Assembly (NCBI GenBank): GCA_007131625.1
Contig: SLQC01000040.1
Location: 1 to 35,003, forward strand
From: Balneolales bacterium
GTDB lineage: Bacteria > Bacteroidota > Rhodothermia > Balneolales > Natronogracilivirgulaceae
Length of the DNA: 35,003 nt
Direction of reading: 5' to 3'
Positions 1 through 8,723 of the stretch are shown here, piece after piece. The notes under the pieces were generated by a model. The model was not told the origin of the DNA. It did not search any database and was given only the letters and a program-made list of their open reading frames with translations. Made by a program: the position numbers and the translations under genes. Each line of letters begins with the position of its first letter. Within the stretch, counting starts at the first letter, position 1.

Positions 1-59
1 GAATCGGTGTTCTTGGAGTGGACTCATCGGTAATCCAACCATTCCCTGGATACGGGTAG
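1..59 (+). CDS. Possible 3' end of an upstream gene
   Basis: Frame 3 is open from the window edge to a TAG at 57-59 and would encode about 18 residues ending in PFPGYG. It is followed by a T-rich stretch. Another frame is open to 141, so the choice is not secure. Too little remains to suggest a product. Confidence 0.2.
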   Translation, partial: IGVLGVDSSVIQPFPGYG

Positions 60-274
60 TTTTTTTTGCGTGGTTCCGTTTTTTACCGGTAAATGGTAAC
101 ATTTCTGGGCGAGACCTAAACATTTTAGTGTAAGTAGTTTTACCTATGATATTTAGCGCATAAATTTTATAAATGTTACATTTAAAGGACAGTCAACTAT
201 CCTTAAACTACATTTTTTTATTAAACCAATTCTGGACTATTGTTGTTGAACTGTTATATTAACATTTCTGGTTT

Positions 275-308
275 CAGTTTGTGGCGGTTCTCAGTTTGTG
301 GCGATTCT
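275..308. repeat. 17-bp tandem direct repeat, two copies
   Basis: CAGTTTGTGGCGGTTCT at 275-291 is followed without a gap by the same sequence with one G-to-A change at 292-308. It sits in the AT-rich gap 60-346, 39 bp before the first methyltransferase start candidate. No other gene or RNA was seen in this gap. Confidence 0.8.
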
Positions 309-346
309 GCTACCATTATTAACCCAATAATTACCGGGGAAGTATT

Positions 347-1225
347 ATGAGTTACAATTCTAAACATCGATTTGTCATAGTATTAAGCACTTTCCATCTC
401 CAAAATGCGGTCCAGACAATGATAAAATGGTCATCGGTACTCATTTTATGGATTTTGGCTTGTTCGTTCTACGTCCAGGCGCAGGATCTTGATGTTCCCT
501 ATGTGAGCACACCTCAACAAGTGGTTGAAGGGATGCTGGACGCGGCCGATGTCGGGCCTGGTGATTATGTCATTGATCTGGGATCAGGTGACGGTCGTAT
601 TGTAATTGCCGCAGCAAAACGTGGAGCAGCGGGACATGGAGTGGATTTAAATCCTGTAAGAGTTGAAGAAGCGGAAAAAAATGCTATAGATTCCGGAGTT
701 TCTGACCGGGTCATGTTCTTTATAGGAGATTTATTCGAGTCAGATTTTAGTCAGGCCTCGGTCGTCACGTTGTATCTGCTAACTTCTGTTAACCGCGACC
801 TGCGTCCTCAATTATTTGAACAGCTTGAACCCGGAACAAAAGTTGTATCCCACGCTTTCGGCATGGGTTCATGGGAACCAGACAAACATATCAGCATAGA
901 TAATCGGAATATTTATTATTGGATCATACCGGCTTCTGTTGAAGGGAACTGGAAATGGATAACTGACGGCATACATTATGAAATGACTGCTACCCAGGAG
1001 TTCCAGAAAGTGTCGGCAACGATTGGCACGGGTGGAAATGAACTTCGGATAGAACAGTTCGACCTGAGGGGAGACAGAGTGAATATTATAGCTGAAAACC
1101 GGCAAAGTGGAAACCGCTTTGTTTTTAGCGGCAAGGTCAATGAAAACATGATGACAGGATCGGTCCAGATTCGGAATCAAAACGAGAAAAAAATTACTCC
1201 GTGGACTGCAACCCGTAATTTATGA
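347..1225 (+). CDS. SAM-dependent methyltransferase-fold protein with a possible signal peptide
   Basis: A class I methyltransferase fold is visible. Motif I is VIDLGSGDGR (about residues 75-84), followed by an acidic/Asn stretch GVDLNP (98-103) that would hold the SAM ribose. After the Rossmann part the last ~70 residues form an extra beta-rich region. Two starts compete. ATG 347 has a good GGGGA six bases upstream. ATG 419 (residue 25) begins a classical signal peptide, MIKWSSVLILWILACSFYVQ, ending near AQA/Q. With the 347 start this becomes a long N-region before a hydrophobic segment, so the protein is probably exported or anchored either way. That is odd, because SAM is cytoplasmic. The stop overlaps the next start in ATGA, so it is coupled to the permease. 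Substrate unknown. Confidence 0.8.
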   Translation: MSYNSKHRFVIVLSTFHLQNAVQTMIKWSSVLILWILACSFYVQAQDLDVPYVSTPQQVVEGMLDAADVGPGDYVIDLGSGDGRIVIAAAKRGAAGHGVDLNPVRVEEAEKNAIDSGVSDRVMFFIGDLFESDFSQASVVTLYLLTSVNRDLRPQLFEQLEPGTKVVSHAFGMGSWEPDKHISIDNRNIYYWIIPASVEGNWKWITDGIHYEMTATQEFQKVSATIGTGGNELRIEQFDLRGDRVNIIAENRQSGNRFVFSGKVNENMMTGSVQIRNQNEKKITPWTATRNL

Positions 1226-2571
1226 AATCAGGCATCGAAAGTAGTCACCCACTCTATTCATTTACCACATTAAGTGCAGTAGCCGTTACAGTAGGAATCG
1301 TAGTTGGAGTTGGAATTTTTCGCCTGCCCCCGATAGTCGCCGAAAATTCCGATAGCGGTTTTCAGTTTATGTTTTTTTGGGTGACCGGTGGTGCTATTGC
1401 CCTGATGGGAGCACTCTGTTACGCCGAACTTGCATCCTCCAGGCCCGATGCCGGTGGTGAGTATATCTATCTGCGGCGTGCATTTGGACCAGCTATCGGA
1501 TTTCTCTTTTCCTGGGGACGGATGACTGTCATTCAAACGGGATCTATTGCTTTAATTGCATTTATACTGGGGGATTATGCTTCGAACATCATTCATCTCG
1601 GCAGATACAGTACTTCCATTTACGCTGTTTCTATGATAGTTTTATTAACAGGCCTGAATTTGTTAGGCACCAAACATTCCCGGCGGGTTCAAAATATATT
1701 TACCATTTCACTTGTGCTGATTTTAGTTCTTATATCTATTACGGGATTATTCTCCATTTCTCCTGAATTCCAATCGATATCCGGTTCGGTGGATCGAAGC
1801 AGTCGACTCTTTTCAGGTGGATCTCCCGGACTGGCCATGATTTTTGTAATGCTCACATACGGCGGCTGGAATGAAGCTTCCTATTTAACCGGAGAATTAC
1901 ACAATGTAAAGACCAACATTATTCGGGTACTTGTGCTCAGTATATGTTTGATCACGGGTCTATACCTGCTGGTAAATTATTCTTATCTCCATCTGTTAGG
2001 ATTGGAAGCACTTCAAACTACAGAAACGGTTGGCTCTGACTTAACCGAACTTGTTTTCGGAGCCGGCGGATCTTTGATGGTCACCTTTATTGTTATTGCA
2101 GCTTCCCTTTCTACAGCCAATGCAACAATTATCACGGGTGCCAGAACCAATTATGCACTTGGACGGGACTTCCAGCTTCTCGGGTTTCTCGGCCGCTGGA
2201 ACCGCAGAAGAAACACACCCGCCCATGCTTTAATTGTTCAGGGATTAGTCGCCTTATTATTAGTCGGGTTAGGTACATGGTCGCAGGGTACAGTGATAAC
2301 TATGGTGGATTATACGGCTCCGGTTTTTTGGTTATTCATGTTAATGATCACAACATCACTTTTTATTTTCCGATTCAGCAGCAATTCTGTCGCAGGGTCT
2401 TTTAAAGTTCCCGCTTATCCATTTATACCTTTGCTGTTTTTGGCAGCTTGCCTGTATATGTTGTACTCAAGTCTGGCATTTACCGGTATCGGGGCTATTG
2501 CCGGAGTTGGCATTCTCATAGCCGGGATTCCGGTGTATTACTTTTCCCGCAGCAATAGCAAGCAATTTTAA
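1222..2571 (+). CDS. APC-superfamily amino-acid permease
   Basis: 449 residues with about 12 hydrophobic segments. The N-terminal GVGIFRLPPIV matches the G-I-G-x-G-I-F region where APC transporters bind the substrate carboxylate in unwound helix TM1. A polar stretch CYAELASSRPDAGGEYIYL follows TM2, as is typical of the family. The start overlaps the methyltransferase stop by 4 nt (ATGA), so the two are co-translated. Amino-acid or polyamine uptake is expected; the substrate cannot be read from sequence. It converges on the minus-strand gene ending at 2621, with 49 bp between and no clear terminator. Confidence 0.85.
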   Translation: MKSGIESSHPLYSFTTLSAVAVTVGIVVGVGIFRLPPIVAENSDSGFQFMFFWVTGGAIALMGALCYAELASSRPDAGGEYIYLRRAFGPAIGFLFSWGRMTVIQTGSIALIAFILGDYASNIIHLGRYSTSIYAVSMIVLLTGLNLLGTKHSRRVQNIFTISLVLILVLISITGLFSISPEFQSISGSVDRSSRLFSGGSPGLAMIFVMLTYGGWNEASYLTGELHNVKTNIIRVLVLSICLITGLYLLVNYSYLHLLGLEALQTTETVGSDLTELVFGAGGSLMVTFIVIAASLSTANATIITGARTNYALGRDFQLLGFLGRWNRRRNTPAHALIVQGLVALLLVGLGTWSQGTVITMVDYTAPVFWLFMLMITTSLFIFRFSSNSVAGSFKVPAYPFIPLLFLAACLYMLYSSLAFTGIGAIAGVGILIAGIPVYYFSRSNSKQF

Positions 2572-2620
2572 TGAATAGCATATCTGAAAACCATTTCCAC
2601 GAAGAGAGGATCCAATTGGC

Positions 2621-4168
2621 CTACCAGCTTCTCTTTCGATTCCAGTAGAGATTGATGTATTCTTCTCCGTCGAGTGCGTGATGCAGTGCACAGAGAGCAT
2701 GCATGAAATCGGCTCCCCCCGTTTTTGCTTCGTAATGCTCATGTTTATTACTTGCTTTCGGTAGCGGATTGCCTTCCTCCAAAAAATAGGATATTCCTAA
2801 TCTTCCAAAAAAGTCGGCGCGTTCCAGATATTGACGGTCCCTGGTTAAATAATACGCTTCCAGCAGCAAGGCAATGATGTTGCTGAATATTCTCGGGGTC
2901 ACAAACTGTTCCGGATCCGGTTTCACTGCAATGTATTTATTGGCTGCTGCAATGCCAAACGTTTTATACTTTTCAGCCAAATCCGGATAACCTTCGGCGA
3001 GTTGCAGATAGCGACCCAAAACCCGGTTACCATATTCGGCATGGATGCCATGACCATAACCTGTACTCCAGGTGCTTGAAAAGGGTTCATTCATACTACG
3101 TACCCGGGGTTCTCCGGTTTCGGAATGCAGAGTCGTGGCAAAGCCCCCGCCTTGCAATATCTCGTGAGAAGCTTTGAAGAAATTTTTATCCTGCCGTAGC
3201 GCCAGCTCTTTCATCTGCATGGCCAGCTGCGCATCAGCCCGGGAGACCAGCGGTATTGCCTCCCAAACAGACCGCGCCAATTCCAGGTTACTGAACGGCC
3301 AAACATAATCTGCTCCATCATGGGCAACCAGGTATCCGGTAGCTCCAATTTCCATATTGCGTTCCATGCGATTGACCATGACTCTGATGGCACGGAGCAT
3401 TTCGACCCGGTCGGTTCTTGATGCATTTTCCGGACGACTCCAGGCGTCAGCCCAAACTAGCATCATTTGACCTGCATATCTCGGAAAATCACTCCCTTTG
3501 CCCGGTCCGTGTTCGCTGTATGCAGCATGACGCGAAAAATCACCAGTTTCCTGGTCGGCCACTTGATGGTTCCACAAGCCCAGGGCAAATCGCCAGGCCG
3601 CGTCCGGTGCCAATTCGTAAACTTCGTCCCAAAAAGGCCATGCGCCGGCAATTTCATGATGATGGTAGCCACCTATACTATTGTTGCGAAAATCCCAATA
3701 GAGATGATCTCCCCAGGCAAGCAGTCCTGTCTCCGGACTCTGTGTATGAATGAAGAAATATTCCAATGCATGCTTGGCTTTTTCTGCATACACCGGGTCT
3801 CCCGAATTTTCCGAAAGATGATATAACAGCGGATAAAGTGCCATGTGATCCCAGGGATTGGCTCCACCCAGAGAACGGTCGTTCTCCCGAACTCCCTGTA
3901 TGCTACCGAATTCATCTTTTGATCCAAGTTGCAAGGATTCGCGGGAAAGAGCAGCGGCAAACAATGGAGTATGAACATCACCATACAAGTCGCGACCATG
4001 TTCAATCATAGCGTCCGCGTATTTGCGTGCCAGTTCCAGATAGTCCGGAGCCTGTTGAAACTCCTGACTGGTTCCTTGTCCAGATGTCGCTGTTCCCATT
4101 GGCGGTGGGATCAAAAAAAATATCCATAATATTGTTAATACACCCGTAACTTTATCCACTTTATCCAT
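2621..4168 (-). CDS. Secreted protein, possibly alpha/alpha-barrel (six-hairpin glycosidase-like)
   Basis: 515 residues. The N-terminus (residues about 8-28) is a hydrophobic secretion signal followed by a Gln/Ser-rich linker. The mature part is rich in helices with aromatic and acidic residues (for example GGANPWDHMALYPLLYHL, WGDHLYWDF, YHHHEIAGAWPFWDEVY), as in six-hairpin glycosidases, N-acylglucosamine epimerases and some polysaccharide lyases. I do not recognise a specific CAZy family, so carbohydrate hydrolysis or lysis is an inference. It stands alone on this strand between two plus-strand genes. The start is chosen because it gives the complete signal peptide. Confidence 0.6.
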   Translation of the reverse strand: MDKVDKVTGVLTILWIFFLIPPPMGTATSGQGTSQEFQQAPDYLELARKYADAMIEHGRDLYGDVHTPLFAAALSRESLQLGSKDEFGSIQGVRENDRSLGGANPWDHMALYPLLYHLSENSGDPVYAEKAKHALEYFFIHTQSPETGLLAWGDHLYWDFRNNSIGGYHHHEIAGAWPFWDEVYELAPDAAWRFALGLWNHQVADQETGDFSRHAAYSEHGPGKGSDFPRYAGQMMLVWADAWSRPENASRTDRVEMLRAIRVMVNRMERNMEIGATGYLVAHDGADYVWPFSNLELARSVWEAIPLVSRADAQLAMQMKELALRQDKNFFKASHEILQGGGFATTLHSETGEPRVRSMNEPFSSTWSTGYGHGIHAEYGNRVLGRYLQLAEGYPDLAEKYKTFGIAAANKYIAVKPDPEQFVTPRIFSNIIALLLEAYYLTRDRQYLERADFFGRLGISYFLEEGNPLPKASNKHEHYEAKTGGADFMHALCALHHALDGEEYINLYWNRKRSW

Positions 4169-4334
4169 TTATTTAGTAGATTTTCAATGATCGCTTATCT
4201 GGAAACTCCGACTCCAAAATCAAAAAAAAACGCAACATTCCTGGTAAACAGGATCCCGTTAAATTACCAAATTACTTTCGATAACCCAATTTTAATCAAT
4301 CCTTTTACAGTCGAATTTACTAATCACCTATCAA

Positions 4335-5117
4335 ATGAAGATGCTCATGACAGAAAAACCGTGGCTGATCGCCGAAACCAACTTTAAAACGGTGAAAGAA
4401 ACAACCTATGATGTGGCCATTTTACCATGGGGTGCAACGGAACCGCACAACTATCATCTGCCCTATGCTACGGACAATTTTCAGTGTGATCATGTAGCTG
4501 CTGAAGCGGGTCGGCTTGCTTGGGCAAAAGGGGTAAAAACGGCCGTTTTACCGACTGTTCCTTACGGGGTTCAGACCGCCATGCTCGATCTGCCGTTATG
4601 TATCAACATGAATCCGTCGACCCAGGAAGCACTGCTCGGGGACATTGCCCGGTCACTGGAGGGTCAGGGAATCACCAGGCTGGTGATCCTGAACGGACAT
4701 GGCGGCAATGATTTTCACCAGATGATCCGGGAACTGAAACCTGATCTAAAAATTTTAATATGTACACTGAACTGGTATCAGGCAGCCGATTGGCACCGAT
4801 ATTTCGAGGAGCCCGGTGATCACGCCGGGGAAATGGAAACCAGTTCGATCCTGCACATTCGTCCTGAACTGGTCAGGCCGCTATCCGAAGCGGGTGATGG
4901 CAAGGAGCGAAAATTCCGAATCAAGGCGATGAAGGAAGGATGGGTCTGGACTCCGCGTGAGTGGTCTGAGATCTCGGATGATACCGGGGTCGGAAATCCG
5001 ATACAGGCTACAGCTGAAAAAGGTGCCCGGTTTCTTGAAGTTGCATCACGTAATATTGCCGAATTTCTGGTAGATTTGGCCGGGACAGATCCGGATGTAA
5101 TGTATGATGCGGATTGA
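4335..5117 (+). CDS. Creatininase-family amidohydrolase
   Basis: 260 residues, the usual family length. The metal-binding signature is clear: WGATEPHNYHLPYATD at residues 32-47 (E36, H38, D47 as expected ligands), NGHGGN near residue 120, and GDHAGEMETS with the conserved Glu. Members hydrolyse amide or cyclic amide bonds (creatinine, formamides in cofactor degradation, mycofactocin precursor). Nothing nearby indicates which substrate is used, and no mycofactocin genes are visible. The canonical E-Q-H-G is E-P-H-N here, a common variant. No Shine-Dalgarno is evident; M3 and M5 are alternative starts. Cytoplasmic, no signal peptide. Confidence 0.85.
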   Translation: MKMLMTEKPWLIAETNFKTVKETTYDVAILPWGATEPHNYHLPYATDNFQCDHVAAEAGRLAWAKGVKTAVLPTVPYGVQTAMLDLPLCINMNPSTQEALLGDIARSLEGQGITRLVILNGHGGNDFHQMIRELKPDLKILICTLNWYQAADWHRYFEEPGDHAGEMETSSILHIRPELVRPLSEAGDGKERKFRIKAMKEGWVWTPREWSEISDDTGVGNPIQATAEKGARFLEVASRNIAEFLVDLAGTDPDVMYDAD

Positions 5118-5216
5118 TATATTAACCGTAGAGTAAGCGGTCCAGGTTTTTAAATCCCGCATTTAAATATTTGTATGCATATGCTGGATACAGAATCAAT
5201 AGAAATTTCTTTCATT

Positions 5217-5235
5217 AAAAAAAGGCCCAACGGCC
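5217..5235 (-). terminator. Weak candidate terminator after the DUF4382 gene
   Basis: On the minus strand GGCC-GTTG-GGCC is followed by seven T. The stem is only 4 bp. An overlapping alternative stem pairs ACGGC with GCCGT just upstream. It lies about 80 bp past the stop of the lipoprotein gene. Confidence 0.3.
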
Positions 5236-5313
5236 AGTTGATGCCGTCTGTAGGGTATCAATCAGGCCGCCAGGCCTAAACCTGGAACTTTGGGTCGGAT
5301 TTGTTACAAGTTG

Positions 5314-6153
5314 TTATAAGTCAATGGTGCCAAGATCCGTGTCTTCGCCTGCCGTCACCTCGACATCGGGTATGACCTGACTTTCATATCCTTCCAAAGT
5401 GGGTTCAATCGACACATCATACGTGTTTTCGGGTAATCCGAGCAGCTGGAATTCACCGGTAATTTTCTCACTGCGTGTTGAAGAGACCGTGTCTTCACCA
5501 ACGATTGCATAAATCCAAGGTTCGGCTTCCGCCGGAGCCACAACACCACTGATAGTACCGGTTTCGATCAGGGCATAAGCTCGGATAACCGGTTTTAACA
5601 GATAAGGTTCGACCTTACTTTGTCCCCGGCCACGCTTTACTATGGAACGCTTAACATCAAAATCGAGCGCCAGTGTGGTGATCAATCCTTCCTGAATTTC
5701 CGCATCAATGTTCAGTTTTAAACCGGATTGCTGCGCGGAAGGTGTTTTGAGCTGATAGGTGCTGTCGTCGACCACAATCGTGTTATTGTTTCCAAGTATC
5801 AATCGGATTTGACGATAAGTGCCTTCATCCAACTCCGCTTCGCCAAGTACTTCCTGGGCGCCATTGATCAGTTCGAGCAGATTATATCGCTCCTGCGGTT
5901 CGCTGATCACAACCCATCCGGTACTTTCGTCGGCCTTGTTGTTCACTTCAACGCGTTGCACATCAATCCATACTTCCTGATAATTGCCGGGGTTGTCATG
6001 AAGTAACACCAGCATGGTTCCTGTACCTGCAGATGCTGATGGACGTGAAGTCTGTTCATCGCATGCTACAATGGAAAAAGCAAAAAGAACTGCAATACCT
6101 GCCGGAATAATTGCATTGGTAAATTGACTCATAATATATTTTAAGCAAATCAT
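5314..6153 (-). CDS. DUF4382 lipoprotein with C-terminal regulatory-like beta domain
   Basis: 279 residues. A lipoprotein signal ends at SIVAC with Cys31, so the protein should be lipid-anchored. Residues about 40-195 match the DUF4382 pattern: GTGTMLVLLHDNPGNY, then a VEV strand, a YNLLELINGA segment, and an EGTYRQIRLILG strand followed by a Thr/Asp-rich turn. The last ~80 residues (SGVVAPAEAEPWIYAIVG onward) resemble a carboxypeptidase-regulatory/SpaA-like beta sandwich. The function of DUF4382 is unknown. M8 (6132) is an alternative start that also leaves a complete signal. A strong ECF-type promoter lies 40 bp upstream, like the one before the sigma gene at 10125, so this gene is probably controlled by that sigma factor. 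Confidence 0.75.
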   Translation of the reverse strand: MICLKYIMSQFTNAIIPAGIAVLFAFSIVACDEQTSRPSASAGTGTMLVLLHDNPGNYQEVWIDVQRVEVNNKADESTGWVVISEPQERYNLLELINGAQEVLGEAELDEGTYRQIRLILGNNNTIVVDDSTYQLKTPSAQQSGLKLNIDAEIQEGLITTLALDFDVKRSIVKRGRGQSKVEPYLLKPVIRAYALIETGTISGVVAPAEAEPWIYAIVGEDTVSSTRSEKITGEFQLLGLPENTYDVSIEPTLEGYESQVIPDVEVTAGEDTDLGTIDL

Positions 6154-6192
6154 TTAATTATCCTCTTTTTTTTGATTTCTTGACACTCATAT

Positions 6193-6218
6193 GACGCTCA
6201 ATCGACCGAATGGTTACA
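6193..6218 (-). promoter_or_regulatory. ECF-sigma-type promoter of the DUF4382 gene
   Basis: On the minus strand TGTAAC (6218-6213) and CGTC (6196-6193) are separated by 16 bp, the usual layout for ECF sigma factors. It closely resembles the site at 10217-10243: both continue CGTCATAT after the -10 and have a GAG just before it. The start codon at 6153 is 40 bp downstream. Confidence 0.65.
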
Positions 6219-6352
6219 ATAGTAAATATGCCATTCCGGAATTTGTCATTTTATAGTTCGGGTAAGGAAAAAATAATGTCTGAAAAGAAGAGAGTCGCGG
6301 GAAATGTGTTTACAAAATGGTGTATCAGGTAGGTGCATGCGCAACGGAATGA

Positions 6353-7321
6353 CTATCTATCCCGTCCGGGTGGTGTCTCCGGACGACGGCCACGGCCGGG
6401 ATGATCATCCCGGTCGCCATTTCTGTCAAGGCCAGGTGGTATGAATCCGGGCGGACCACCACCGACATTGCCCTGGAACAGATTTTCCAAAATATGTTGT
6501 GCAGGAATTCCCTCACCCAACTGATGCTGAATGCCTTGGGCAATATTCTCAATTGGCAACCGGCTTTGAAACTGTGCGGAACGAAATGCATCCGGCAGCT
6601 GCTGAATCTCCGTCGCGGAGAATCCGGCATTCAAAGCCCGTACAAGAATTCTGTTGCTCATCGACTGATCATCTTCGGAAGTGGGAAGGTCAGGTAATAC
6701 ACGAACAGCCGTGGCCACCGGTGTCATTCCGCTTCGCTCAGTAGCTCTTTCAGAGACGACCTGCTCCAGAAAATCCCTGATCGACTCTTCCCTGATATTG
6801 TGCTGTAACGCATAAGAGGTATTTTCAAGAACCATGTCCCGGTATGAACGGGCAGCCACACCTGCATCCCGGGAACCTCTTCCTTTTTCGATCATGGCTC
6901 GCACTTCATCCCTGGCCAACCAGGGATCGACCAGAGCCGCCGCCCTGGCAAACCCACTTTCCATCTGATCAAGGACCTGCCGAATAGTATGTGGGGGCAC
7001 ACGTTTTGCCATCCCTTCCATAGCTTTCAGCAAAACGGGATGCCAAGGCAGGTCTTGCTCAACCAGGGAGATCGCCGGAGCGACCATTCCGTTCACATCT
7101 TCAGGGGATATCTGCCGGTTTTGTGCCCTTGCAAAAAGAGTTTCGAGACGTTCCCGGTCGATACCGGCTGCTACCGCCTCATCATATACCGGTCGGTATT
7201 CATCCGAAATCTGTGCCGCAGCCGGTGATTCCAGGATCAGGATTATCACCACTAACAAAGGCAGTAGTATTCGCAGCCAGTGACGAAATTTGCAAGAATG
7301 TTCATAATATTTGTTTTTCAT
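6353..7321 (-). CDS. Secreted protein of unknown function in the ECF sigma operon
   Basis: 322 residues from the chosen start at 7321. The frame is open further upstream to 7477, but that would overlap the barrel gene by 143 bp. The 7321 start gives a textbook signal peptide (LRILLPLLVVIILILESPAAA) 13 bp after the barrel gene's stop. The mature protein is mostly helical with repeated short amphipathic segments. It ends in a low-complexity Gly/Pro/Asp/Arg tail (about the last 45 residues, ending PPGRDR). No catalytic motif or known domain is recognised. Operon position suggests a role tied to the sigma/anti-sigma/barrel genes. Confidence 0.65.
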   Translation of the reverse strand: MKNKYYEHSCKFRHWLRILLPLLVVIILILESPAAAQISDEYRPVYDEAVAAGIDRERLETLFARAQNRQISPEDVNGMVAPAISLVEQDLPWHPVLLKAMEGMAKRVPPHTIRQVLDQMESGFARAAALVDPWLARDEVRAMIEKGRGSRDAGVAARSYRDMVLENTSYALQHNIREESIRDFLEQVVSERATERSGMTPVATAVRVLPDLPTSEDDQSMSNRILVRALNAGFSATEIQQLPDAFRSAQFQSRLPIENIAQGIQHQLGEGIPAQHILENLFQGNVGGGPPGFIPPGLDRNGDRDDHPGRGRRPETPPGRDR

Positions 7322-7334
7322 ATCAAACTCGTGC

Positions 7335-8723
7335 TCAATAGTCAATAAAAAGTCTACCGTTTTTACCGCCGAAGCCGTCTCTAACGGTAGATACATTATC
7401 AGGCAACTCCAGCCATTCGTGCCGGCTATTGGTTCGTTTCCTGATTTTGTATTCATATACCCCTGCAGACAGATCAAGTTCTACCCGGTACCGGTTCCTG
7501 CCAGTTCTGTGTAAAGGGATTCCGGGGTCATCCCAATCGATAAAATCTCCGGTTAAGTAGAGCGAAGCATTACCTTTGTATTGAACAGATAGTGTTGCCA
7601 GTAATTTCTGATTCTGATCCAGTGCAAGTTCCTGATCGCGCATCGGATCCGCCGAGTCCGGTTCATACTCCGGTTTTGGTTTTTGATCTTGCTCCTCTCG
7701 TTTTTGTGTATTCCAGCGTATCGATCGAATTTCACCGGTTCGCGATATCGGAAAGGATAACGGAATCTGAACACCAGCGGAAACCTGAAAATCTGAGACG
7801 ATGTCGTTGTCTTCACTTCCGAGCCAAAGGAGTCCGGAGAGTGTACCGGTCAGTGTAACCCAATCTGAATATGGATGGGATACACGGAGGAAAGTACGGA
7901 GAAACCGGTTTTCCAGCCTGATGACTTCATTGACCTGCGCAGTTTCGTTCTCACTGGTGACGGGTATACCTGCAATTGTACCCGGGATGATCAGGGCCCC
8001 ATTGCTCAGGTTACTCTGAAATTCCATCGAATACTGTTCCAGGCCTGTTTGAAGCACAATCGACATTCCGCTTCTGCGGTAGTGCACAGCAGCAACTGAG
8101 ATGGTGAAACCGTCGGCGGGGCGACGTAAATGGGCTAGGCTACTCTGAAAGGTCGTTCTCAATTGCCATCGGTATCTTGGCCAGTATTGGAATTCCAATC
8201 CATATGAGTCGTACCGGCGGGTTTCATCCGGCCGCACCAGTAAACCACGATAAGTCCGCCATCCGGATCCGGCTGAAATTCCAAGTTTTACGAACGGTGA
8301 GGGTACCCACTCCATTCCGGCAAAAAGCCAATTAATGTTACGGCTATAGGTGGATGAGTAGTAACTCCAACCACCGGATGCCCGTGCCGAGAAACCGGAC
8401 GCAATATGCTGTCGGAAAACGGGAGTGAGATATCCGCCGGTCCATGTAGGACGGTCATCGTAAAAATGGAGAAAATGTCCGGCTCCATAAAGGGTGGCAC
8501 TTCGTCCACTGCCTCTCCACCGAAATTGGCCGGCCGGCGACAGAGAAGTAAAGCCGGAAATCCGGCTACGATCCCACTCGGGAATAAAAGGCATCAGGTA
8601 GGTGTTCGACACGGAACCGCCTTCTGCCGACAGAGAGAAGTCGGTTTCCAGACTTTGAGCAATGGAATTGTTCCATACAATCAGGAGTAAAGCCATGGCG
8701 ATTCCAGTCGGAAAATATTTCAT
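7335..8723 (-). CDS. Outer-membrane beta-barrel with C-terminal CBM48/AMPK-type domain
   Basis: 462 residues from the start at 8723. A longer open frame to 8798 lies inside the upstream gene and is not used. A signal peptide (about residues 1-23, ending SIAQ) is followed by alternating aromatic and polar strands typical of an outer-membrane barrel (about 25-350). A charged linker comes next (QKREEQDQKPKPEYEPDSAD). The C-terminus (about 375-462) is a glycogen-binding/isoamylase-early-set fold: SVQYKGNASLYLTGDFIDW, then YRVELDLSAGVYEYKI, ending DGFGGKNGRLFIDY. The start shares one base with the anti-sigma stop (TGATG), so translation is coupled. The anti-sigma protein carries a homologous C-terminal domain. 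Confidence 0.75.
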   Translation of the reverse strand: MKYFPTGIAMALLLIVWNNSIAQSLETDFSLSAEGGSVSNTYLMPFIPEWDRSRISGFTSLSPAGQFRWRGSGRSATLYGAGHFLHFYDDRPTWTGGYLTPVFRQHIASGFSARASGGWSYYSSTYSRNINWLFAGMEWVPSPFVKLGISAGSGWRTYRGLLVRPDETRRYDSYGLEFQYWPRYRWQLRTTFQSSLAHLRRPADGFTISVAAVHYRRSGMSIVLQTGLEQYSMEFQSNLSNGALIIPGTIAGIPVTSENETAQVNEVIRLENRFLRTFLRVSHPYSDWVTLTGTLSGLLWLGSEDNDIVSDFQVSAGVQIPLSFPISRTGEIRSIRWNTQKREEQDQKPKPEYEPDSADPMRDQELALDQNQKLLATLSVQYKGNASLYLTGDFIDWDDPGIPLHRTGRNRYRVELDLSAGVYEYKIRKRTNSRHEWLELPDNVSTVRDGFGGKNGRLFIDY

